Positions 1-5,712 of a stretch of DNA of 6,715 nt are shown here, one piece after another. A program made the position numbers and the translations under genes. Every line of letters begins with the position of its first letter. Positions within the stretch are counted from its first letter, which is position 1. This DNA comes from Melioribacter sp. (lineage in GTDB: Bacteria > Bacteroidota > Ignavibacteria > Ignavibacteriales > Melioribacteraceae). The notes below the pieces were generated by a model. It had not been told where the DNA came from and searched no databases. It saw nothing but the letters and a program-made list of their open reading frames with translations. The stretch spans positions 1-6,715 of the forward strand of contig JAENZU010000198.1 in NCBI GenBank assembly GCA_016841125.1, read 5' to 3'.

Positions 1-334
1 CATTATCTAAGAAAATAATAAATGAAGATTTCGAAAAAACGAACTCCTCTTCAATTTGCTTGGGTAAGAGTCTTGTATTAATTGGAACCGGAACAGCACC
101 GAGTTTCCAGACTGCGGTTAGTGCAATTACGTAATGGGCAGAGTTACTTCCGATCAAAAAAACCCTGTGATCTTTTCGAATTCCGCATCTCCCAAAATAT
201 GCCGCAGCTTTAAGACTACTTTGATTTAACTCATCAAAGGTGAAATATTTGTTCACCGTTTGCAAAGCAATTTTGTCCGGATTTTCATCCGCCCGATGCT
301 GAAGCCAGTCATATTTGTTTTTATAAACTCTCAT
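1..334 (-). CDS. menE: o-Succinylbenzoate-CoA ligase MenE, N-terminal part (3' end cut by the window edge)
   Basis: MenE activates o-succinylbenzoate with ATP to an acyl-adenylate and transfers it to CoA, giving OSB-CoA, the substrate of MenB. Only 111 codons are visible, translated by hand from the ATG at 334-332. They fit the first part of an ANL-superfamily AMP-binding enzyme: a WLQHRADENPDKIAL opening (about residues 10-24), an FTFDEL segment (31-36) and the helix and strand ending in WKLGAVPVPINTRL (76-89), which is very typical of these ligases. The diagnostic P-loop and the C-terminal domain lie outside the window, so substrate choice rests on context: it is last in a men gene series and directly follows menC. 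The start overlaps the menC stop by one base (TGATG); a GTG one codon upstream is a possible alternative start. The full family length is about 350-500 residues. A different acyl-CoA ligase is possible but unlikely here. Confidence 0.88.
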   Translation of the reverse strand, partial: MRVYKNKYDWLQHRADENPDKIALQTVNKYFTFDELNQSSLKAAAYFGRCGIRKDHRVFLIGSNSAHYVIALTAVWKLGAVPVPINTRLLPKQIEEEFVFSKSSFIIFLDN

Positions 335-1392
335 CACAAAATTTTTAAATCTGATTGATCTAAAAAATATTTATCCATATTGAAATTTATGTATCCATTT
401 TGGATCGGAAACTTATCGACAGCCGTTTCATTTGTTAAATAACGGGCTGTGTCCAATCCGTTAGCAATATCAGTCCCATTTAAAGTGGAACATAAAACAG
501 TGTGAGCTCTTCCGACAGCCGATTCGAAAGCCGAAGAGATCACAACGTTTTTATTATTGACAAGTGCGGAGTTGATTATTTCTTTCGCAGCAAAGTATCC
601 CCCAATGAACATCGGCTTTATTACCAAGTTTTGGATGCTCGAATTAATTATTAATTCTTCGGCATCAGCCTGGTTTTTTAATGACTCATCCGCCGCAATT
701 GGAATCAGGTTCATCTCTGCTAACTCGGAAAGTTCATCAATCGCCAATACAGGCTGCTCCAAAAATTCAACATTAAGATCAGTTAGTTCATTCATTACCA
801 TAACAGTCTGCTCAAAACTCCAGCCGCCGTTTGCATCGAGTCTTATCTTTATCTTTTTCCCGAATATTTTTGAGATCTCTTTTATTTTCCCTAGCTCATC
901 TCTAATTGATCCGACAGCAACTTTAAACTTTATAGTGTCAAAACCATTTGCCACTAATTTTTCAATACTACCTAATGTAGAAAAAATATTCGCTACCGAG
1001 CTAACTTTTATTTTTAGCAAATCATTATAAGAGAAGTCTTGCGCGAAGGAATTATTACGAATACGGCACAAATTAAACAGCGCCTGTTCCAGTCCAAACC
1101 TAACCGTGGGCAGAAGATTTAATTTATTAAGTATATCCTCTATTGAGTTGAGGTTATCATTTCCCAATTCAATAGTTGAATTGTTTATATTTTTTAATTG
1201 AGATTCGGCATCAGAAAGATTTTCTGTCCCGAACCATGGCATTGGGGCACATTCACCAATTCCGGTATTCCCGTATTCGTCTTTTACTTTTATTATCAGA
1301 ATTTTTCGATCGGTATGAGTTTGGTGCGATGTTTTAAGAGGAGTTCTGAATTTTAGAGTGTGGGGAGCAATTTCAATTTGTTTGATTTTCAT
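334..1392 (-). CDS. menC: o-Succinylbenzoate synthase MenC
   Basis: MenC is a cytosolic enolase-superfamily enzyme that dehydrates SHCHC to o-succinylbenzoate. The 352 residues follow the family layout: an N-terminal capping domain (about 1-120, with GIGECAPMPWFGTE at 44-57) and then a TIM-barrel domain. The catalytic set is visible: the KxK pair at K155/K157, metal ligands D186 (in DANGGW), E212 (in EFLEQP) and D235 (in AADES), and the second catalytic lysine K259 (in LVIKP). The C-terminal SSAFESAVG segment (286-294) is common in OSB synthases. Dipeptide epimerases and N-acylamino acid racemases share this fold, but the position between menA and menE makes OSB synthase the natural reading. 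The ATG start lies in an ATGA shared with the menA stop, so translation is probably coupled; no Shine-Dalgarno sequence precedes it. It is slightly longer than the E. coli enzyme (about 320 residues). Confidence 0.95.
   Translation of the reverse strand: MKIKQIEIAPHTLKFRTPLKTSHQTHTDRKILIIKVKDEYGNTGIGECAPMPWFGTENLSDAESQLKNINNSTIELGNDNLNSIEDILNKLNLLPTVRFGLEQALFNLCRIRNNSFAQDFSYNDLLKIKVSSVANIFSTLGSIEKLVANGFDTIKFKVAVGSIRDELGKIKEISKIFGKKIKIRLDANGGWSFEQTVMVMNELTDLNVEFLEQPVLAIDELSELAEMNLIPIAADESLKNQADAEELIINSSIQNLVIKPMFIGGYFAAKEIINSALVNNKNVVISSAFESAVGRAHTVLCSTLNGTDIANGLDTARYLTNETAVDKFPIQNGYINFNMDKYFLDQSDLKIL
1389..1392 (-). other. ATGA stop/start overlap of menA and menC
   Basis: The menC ATG (1392-1390) and the menA TGA (1391-1389) share four bases on the coding strand. 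This is the classic arrangement for termination-reinitiation, and no ribosome-binding motif precedes it. It supports the chosen menC start and co-translation of the two genes. Confidence 0.85.
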
Positions 1393-2288
1393 ATCAAAAT
1401 GCCGACAGCAAATAACACTCCGTAAAGAAGGGAAAGTTTTGCGGTAAGTTCTAATGTTTTATTTAATTCGGTACCGTTAAGCGTGTAGATCATTTTTATC
1501 AGTTTAATTGAAAGGGGAAGCGATAGTAGCGGAAGAAATAAATAGTAACTTTGTTTATATGTGAAGTAAACCACGAAGGGTACTGCAAAAGACAAAATCG
1601 AAAACATCACGTACTGCAGTCTTGTAAATTTACGACCGAATTTAACTGCGAGTGTGAGTTTCCCGCTGTATTCATCCTCTTCAATATCCCGGTAATTATT
1701 GACTACTAAAATATTAGTGATGAGAGCACCAACTGGTACTGAAGCCCAAAAGGCAAGTACGCTTACTTCACCTGCTTGTACAAAATAGCTGCCGACTGTA
1801 CCGACAAATCCGAAAAAGATAAACACAAATATATCGCCTAAGCCATTGTAGGCAAGGGGATAAGGACCTGCAGTGTATGCGATGCCGGCAATAATTGAGA
1901 GTATACCGATCAGCAGAACGATCAATCCGGCTTGATAAACAAGATATAAACCCAAAAGAAAGGTGAGCGTAAAAGTTAACACGATACCAAATTTCATTTC
2001 TTGTACGGAAATTAAACCTGAGGCGAGAGCACGCTGCGGACCTGTTCTTTTATCAGTATCTTTGCCTGATAAGTAATCATACAAATCATTCACGAAATTT
2101 GTGCCTACTTGTATCAGCATTGCGCATATAAGAGCAATAATAGCAGCTAATGGCTGGAATGTGCTGTCATGTATTGCTATCGAAGTTCCCATCAGAACCG
2201 GAACAACGGCGGCTGGTAATGTTTTAGGCCGGCTCGCAAGAAACCATGCTTCAGTTTTTGTAATTTTTTCAACCGATGAATTAATCAT
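1389..2288 (-). CDS. menA: 1,4-Dihydroxy-2-naphthoate polyprenyltransferase MenA
   Basis: MenA is an integral membrane prenyltransferase of the UbiA superfamily. It joins a polyprenyl diphosphate to 1,4-dihydroxy-2-naphthoate with loss of CO2, giving demethylmenaquinone. The 299 residues show both Asp-rich, Mg-diphosphate-binding loops: NDLYDYLSGKDTD (67-79), followed by KRTGPQRALASG (80-91), and NNYRDIEEDEYSGK (197-210). Around them are about eight or nine hydrophobic helices, roughly at residues 24-38, 46-64, 99-118, 121-140, 151-170, 176-196, 227-244, 248-265 and 283-299. The N-terminal ASRPKTLPAAVVPVLMG is a typical MenA opening and supports the ATG start. The gene begins 5 bases after the menB stop and ends in an ATGA overlap with menC. 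In many bacteria menA sits apart from the other men genes; here it is inside the operon. NDxxD and DxxxD loops also occur in other UbiA enzymes, but the context and the NNYRDIEED form fit MenA. Confidence 0.96.
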   Translation of the reverse strand: MINSSVEKITKTEAWFLASRPKTLPAAVVPVLMGTSIAIHDSTFQPLAAIIALICAMLIQVGTNFVNDLYDYLSGKDTDKRTGPQRALASGLISVQEMKFGIVLTFTLTFLLGLYLVYQAGLIVLLIGILSIIAGIAYTAGPYPLAYNGLGDIFVFIFFGFVGTVGSYFVQAGEVSVLAFWASVPVGALITNILVVNNYRDIEEDEYSGKLTLAVKFGRKFTRLQYVMFSILSFAVPFVVYFTYKQSYYLFLPLLSLPLSIKLIKMIYTLNGTELNKTLELTAKLSLLYGVLFAVGILI

Positions 2289-2293
2289 AAACT

Positions 2294-3127
2294 TTACGGC
2301 ACTCTCGGAAATTTTGAAAAATCGGGTTTGCGCTTTTCGTTGTAAGCATTTTTACCTTCCTGCGCTTCATCACTCATGTAATAGAGTAATGTGGCATTCC
2401 CGGCAAGTTCCTGTATTCCGGCTTGACCGTCAAGCTCGGCGTTGAATGCGGACTTCAGCAGTCTGATCGCAAGCGGACTTTTTTCCAATATCTCTTTTGC
2501 CCATTGAACACCTTCATCTTCTAATTTATCAACCGGAACAACTTTATTTACTAATCCCATTTTCTCCGCTTCTTCAGCATTGTATTGCCGGCAGAGAAAC
2601 CAAATTTCGCGCGCTTTTTTTTGTCCAACAATTCTTGCCAAATAACTTGAACCGAAACCGCCGTCAAAGCTGCCGACTTTAGGTCCTGTCTGCCCGAACA
2701 CTGCATTATCAGCGGCGATTGTTAAATCGCAAACAACATGAAGTACGTGTCCGCCGCCTATTGCATATCCGGCAACCAGAGCAATTACGGGTTTAGGCAT
2801 GCTTCTAATTTGTTTTTGCACATCCAAAATATTGAGGCGCGGAACACCGTCTTTGCCTACATATCCCTTATCGCCCCTAATTTTCTGGTCGCCGCCGGAG
2901 CAGAAAGCATATTTACCGTCTTTCGCGGGGCCTGCGCCGGTCAACAATACTACGCCGATTTCAGAGTCTTCCCTGCATATGTTGAATGCCTCAAACATTT
3001 CTAAAACGGTTTCGGGTCTGAATGCGTTTCTTTTTTCCGGTCGATTGATTGTTATCCGCGCGATACCTTCATATTTCTCAAAAATTATATCATGATAGTC
3101 TTTAACTTTTTGCCAATTGTATTTCAT
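2294..3127 (-). CDS. menB: 1,4-Dihydroxy-2-naphthoyl-CoA synthase MenB
   Basis: MenB is a crotonase-fold, CoA-dependent cyclase that converts OSB-CoA into 1,4-dihydroxy-2-naphthoyl-CoA by intramolecular Claisen condensation. The 277 residues match the family over their whole length: NRPEKRNAF (28-36), CSGGDQ (76-81), the oxyanion-hole stretch AGYAIGGGH (119-127), QTGPKVGSFDGGFG (146-159), REIWFLCRQY (173-182) and the conserved tail NEKRKPDFSKFP (263-274). Y250 aligns with E. coli Tyr258, which enters the neighbouring subunit's active site. Gly148 and Trp176 match the E. coli-type, bicarbonate-dependent class; enzymes that carry their own carboxylate have Asp at the Gly position. The gene follows menH after 32 bases, the widest gap in the operon, and has a weak purine-rich GGATTTGAG before the ATG. 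By hand count it is noticeably richer in GC (about 45%) than menH (about 34% in a sampled part), with no sign of disruption. Confidence 0.97.
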   Translation of the reverse strand: MKYNWQKVKDYHDIIFEKYEGIARITINRPEKRNAFRPETVLEMFEAFNICREDSEIGVVLLTGAGPAKDGKYAFCSGGDQKIRGDKGYVGKDGVPRLNILDVQKQIRSMPKPVIALVAGYAIGGGHVLHVVCDLTIAADNAVFGQTGPKVGSFDGGFGSSYLARIVGQKKAREIWFLCRQYNAEEAEKMGLVNKVVPVDKLEDEGVQWAKEILEKSPLAIRLLKSAFNAELDGQAGIQELAGNATLLYYMSDEAQEGKNAYNEKRKPDFSKFPRVP

Positions 3128-3159
3128 CTCAAATCCGTTTTTATTCTTTAAACAAAATT
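3128..3159 (-). other. menH-menB spacer, the longest non-coding stretch
   Basis: This 32-base, AT-rich spacer is the only junction with room for a separate ribosome-binding site. On the coding strand it ends in GGATTTGAG directly before the menB ATG, at best a poor Shine-Dalgarno match and placed too close. I see no hairpin, no T-tract terminator and no convincing promoter in it. Confidence 0.6.
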
Positions 3160-3996
3160 TTATGCTTTTAGAGTTCTTAAAAATGAGGTTAATAAAATAA
3201 TAAATTCTTCCGGTTTTTCTAAATGAGTATTGTGTCCCGCGCCTTCAATTATTGAAAGTTCGGAATTGGGAAGAATTGAATTCATTTTAAAATTTAAATC
3301 GCAGAATTTAGTATCCAAACTGCCGGTAACCAGATGTACAGGAAAATTAAATTCCTTCAGCCTACTCCAAACAGAGGGCATCTTGCCCTGGCTGAATTCT
3401 GTTAAAGAATTTATTAATCCTTCTGCGGAATTTTGTTTCCGTTTTAGAATTTCCGATTTGAGTTTTTCATCCGGCAAATTTTTAAGACTTTCAAAAAGCG
3501 GAATACCGAACCAGTAATCAATAAAATTATCAATCCCCTCGGTTTCAATTTTTTCAGCTAACTTAAGATCATTTAAATAACGTTCATTTCTAAGATCAAC
3601 CGATTCAATTCCTGCAGTTGAACTTTCCAAAAAAAGCCCTTTTACTTTGTGCGGATAATTAATCGCGAACGACATTGCTAATCTTCCGCCCATTGAATAA
3701 CCGACAAATACTGAATCGTCAATTGACTCTGATTTCAGAATTTCCAATATCTGTCTGCACATCGCCTCGGTTGTAAATGAAGATTTATCCGCAAATTCTA
3801 CAGATTGTCCGTGTCCCGGCAGATCGATGAAAATTAAATTATAACCGGGGTTAAAATTCTCCGCTAGAAAAAACCAGTCGCTTGTATCACCTGTGAAACC
3901 ATGCAGAAATATTAAGGTGTCTTTGTTCGGATCAATTTTATCCCAAGTATAGTAATGAATATTTATGCCGGAAGTTTTAAGTAAGTGCGATTCCAT
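3160..3996 (-). CDS. menH: SHCHC synthase MenH (alpha/beta hydrolase)
   Basis: MenH removes pyruvate from SEPHCHC, the MenD product, to give SHCHC, the MenC substrate. The 278 residues form a standard alpha/beta hydrolase: LIFLHGFTGDTSDW (28-41) with the HG oxyanion region, DLPGHGQS (58-65), the nucleophile elbow GYSMGGR (99-105) with Ser101, the acid Asp228 in LVTGSLDT (222-229), and His255 in EGAGHNTHLEKP (251-262). The Arg after the GG of the elbow (R105) is typical of MenH. The lid region lies at about residues 125-215. Family fold alone cannot separate MenH from other small hydrolases, so the assignment also uses its place immediately after menD. The ATG directly follows the menD TAA with no bases between, which suggests termination-reinitiation; no Shine-Dalgarno sequence is seen. 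The length is close to the usual 250-280 residues. Confidence 0.92.
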   Translation of the reverse strand: MESHLLKTSGINIHYYTWDKIDPNKDTLIFLHGFTGDTSDWFFLAENFNPGYNLIFIDLPGHGQSVEFADKSSFTTEAMCRQILEILKSESIDDSVFVGYSMGGRLAMSFAINYPHKVKGLFLESSTAGIESVDLRNERYLNDLKLAEKIETEGIDNFIDYWFGIPLFESLKNLPDEKLKSEILKRKQNSAEGLINSLTEFSQGKMPSVWSRLKEFNFPVHLVTGSLDTKFCDLNFKMNSILPNSELSIIEGAGHNTHLEKPEEFIILLTSFLRTLKA

Positions 3997-5712
3997 TTAA
4001 ATGAGTATCTTCTCGATTTCTTTGGCGACGGTCTCTTTGTATTTTATTCTGATTTTATCGGAGCCGGTTTTACCGGTTTTAAATTCGGTGATGTTCAAAC
4101 CCCCTTTCGTATTGAATTTTTTGAGCAACGAGGCAAAATCTTTCCAATTTCCTGCTTCCTTAAAGTAAGCGCCGTAAGTCTTTGCGATATTGGAAAAGTC
4201 TATTGTCTGGGGTGTTTTAAAATATGTTTCGAATATTTTTTTCTCATTCGATACCGGAAGCATTTTAAATATTGCGCCGCCATTGTTGTTTATCAAAATA
4301 ATGTTGAGCGGAATTTTATAATTTGCTGCTGTCAGTAATCCGTTTGTGTCGTGAAGAAATGCGAGATCACCGATCAATAAATAGGTTGGTTTACCGCTCG
4401 ATTTCGAAATTCCAAGTGATGTAGAAATAATTCCGTCAATACCGCTGGCTCCGCGGTTGGTGAAAACGTGTAATTGTTTTTTGCAGCAGCCCGAGAAAAT
4501 ATCAAAATCACGAATCGGCAGACTATTGGAAATCATAACATTACTCTCAGCCGGGATGCGATTCAGCAGCTCGGTTATTATTTTTCCTTCAAAAAGATTC
4601 GATTGATTTTTCATTAGTGCAGTCTTAACACTTTCTGCTTTCTCTTCCGCTATAATCCATTTATTCAGCCAAGCATTTTGTTTATCCCCGGTAATACTTA
4701 ATGATTGTAAAAAATTACCATAATCTGATTCAACTAATTCGTCCGCACTATTTGAAGGGTCTTTCCAATCACCAAATTTATTAACCAATATTTTTTTTGC
4801 TTTGCTTTCCTTAAAATATTCCAGTAAAACATTTGAAGTCGGTGCATTCCCGAATTGTACTATTACCTCGGGCTGAAATTCGGATCGGAGTTTGGATGAT
4901 GATAAAAAGGCAGAAGCATTTGAAATGAGATTATTATTTCGGGAACCGAATCTCAGATTTGATGCACCGTCTGCTATGACCGGTATTGAATTTTGAATTG
5001 AAATATCTGTAAGTCTTTTAGTAAAGTCTTCATTGTAATTATCCCAGCCGCACATAAATAATATTCGATTTGAATTTAGTTCTATCGGCTTGGATTTCTT
5101 TTGTTGCTCGGCATTAATTGTTTTCCGGTACGAGGTTAATGGAGCAGATATTTTCGCATTTTTTGTCAATGGTTCGAGTGGCTTTTCAAATGGAAAATTT
5201 AAATGCACAGGTCCGGGATTTACATTCATTGAAATGTTCAAAGCTTCTTCCGTAACCTGACGCAATTTTTCAATTGATAAAATCTCTGTTGACGGTAATC
5301 CTAGATCCGCAAAAAATCTAATATGATTTGCGTAAATATTATTTTGGTTAATTGTTTGGTTAGCGCCTCTTCCAATCAAGTATTCCGGTCGATCCGCAGT
5401 GCAAACTATCAATGGAATTCTTTGCTGGTATGCTTCAATCACTGCCGGGTATAGTTCTGCTACCGCGGTACCGGAAGTCGTGACCAACACAACAGGTTTG
5501 CCGGAGGCTTTTGCAATACCGAGCGCAAAAAAACCGGAGCTTCGTTCATCAATTATTATATGCTTTTTGAATTTTTTGTTGAGTGCGAAAACTGCCGTTA
5601 ACGGTGTGCTGCGCGAACCGGGCGAAATACAGATTTCTCTAATCCCGTGTGCTGATATTATTTCGGCAAATTGATCTGCCCAAAAATTATTAAGATTTAC
5701 AAATTTTTTCAT
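3997..5712 (-). CDS. menD: SEPHCHC synthase MenD (thiamine diphosphate-dependent)
   Basis: MenD decarboxylates 2-oxoglutarate on thiamine diphosphate and adds the succinyl-semialdehyde unit to isochorismate, giving SEPHCHC. It is the first committed step of the pathway. The 571 residues (E. coli 556) show the three-domain ThDP layout. The N-terminal domain has the ISPGSRSTPL motif (29-38), the catalytic Glu56 in DERSSGFFALG, TTSGTAVAELYPAV (78-91) and TADRPEYLIGRGANQ (105-119). A middle domain runs from about 190 to 360. The C-terminal ThDP/Mg domain has SNSLPIRDFD (395-404), NRGASGIDG (419-427), GDLAFLHDTNGLL (448-460) and INNNGGAIFKMLP (474-486). S397, R401 and R420 correspond to substrate-binding residues in E. 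coli MenD. The ATG start is supported by the usual short lead before the SPGSRSTPL motif. It lies inside menF, with a 23-base overlap in another frame, so synthesis is probably coupled to MenF. Confidence 0.97.
   Translation of the reverse strand: MKKFVNLNNFWADQFAEIISAHGIREICISPGSRSTPLTAVFALNKKFKKHIIIDERSSGFFALGIAKASGKPVVLVTTSGTAVAELYPAVIEAYQQRIPLIVCTADRPEYLIGRGANQTINQNNIYANHIRFFADLGLPSTEILSIEKLRQVTEEALNISMNVNPGPVHLNFPFEKPLEPLTKNAKISAPLTSYRKTINAEQQKKSKPIELNSNRILFMCGWDNYNEDFTKRLTDISIQNSIPVIADGASNLRFGSRNNNLISNASAFLSSSKLRSEFQPEVIVQFGNAPTSNVLLEYFKESKAKKILVNKFGDWKDPSNSADELVESDYGNFLQSLSITGDKQNAWLNKWIIAEEKAESVKTALMKNQSNLFEGKIITELLNRIPAESNVMISNSLPIRDFDIFSGCCKKQLHVFTNRGASGIDGIISTSLGISKSSGKPTYLLIGDLAFLHDTNGLLTAANYKIPLNIILINNNGGAIFKMLPVSNEKKIFETYFKTPQTIDFSNIAKTYGAYFKEAGNWKDFASLLKKFNTKGGLNITEFKTGKTGSDKIRIKYKETVAKEIEKILI
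5690..5712 (-). other. menF/menD coding overlap (23 bases)
   Basis: The last codons of menF (ending ICKS and a TAA) and the first codons of menD (MKKFVNLN) are read from the same DNA in two frames. No Shine-Dalgarno motif lies before the menD ATG; the upstream coding strand is pyrimidine-rich and then reads TTCGAAA. Ribosomes finishing menF would therefore be well placed to start menD, giving coupled synthesis of the two enzymes that make and use isochorismate. The coupling is inferred from the geometry alone. Confidence 0.8.

Noticed and set aside
557..1030. 157-codon plus-strand reading frame opposite menC
   Set aside because: It begins with TTG, lies wholly inside menC, and shows no recognisable motif, whereas the opposite strand encodes all MenC catalytic residues.
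2101..2445. 114-codon plus-strand reading frame across the menA/menB junction
   Set aside because: It is antisense to two well-conserved genes and has no domain signature or supporting start context.
2738..3095. Two overlapping plus-strand reading frames opposite menB
   Set aside because: They overlap each other in different frames and sit opposite the most conserved part of MenB. Open antisense frames are expected in this more GC-rich gene.
3128..3200. Possible internal promoter before menB (TTTTG-containing AT-rich sequence)
   Set aside because: No TAnnTTTG element at a sensible spacing and no clear -10/-35 pair. AT-rich sequence gives such partial matches by chance.
4060..4083. Short tandem repeat of CCGGTTTTA-like units near the 3' end of menD
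   Set aside because: Only two copies, fully within menD, encoding KTGKTG. Too short to be a regulatory or mobile repeat.
3985..4338. 117-codon plus-strand reading frame opposite the menD 3' end and the menD/menH junction
   Set aside because: Phe- and Cys-rich composition is expected from antisense reading of a Lys-rich gene end. There is no family motif, and the minus strand holds conserved MenD.
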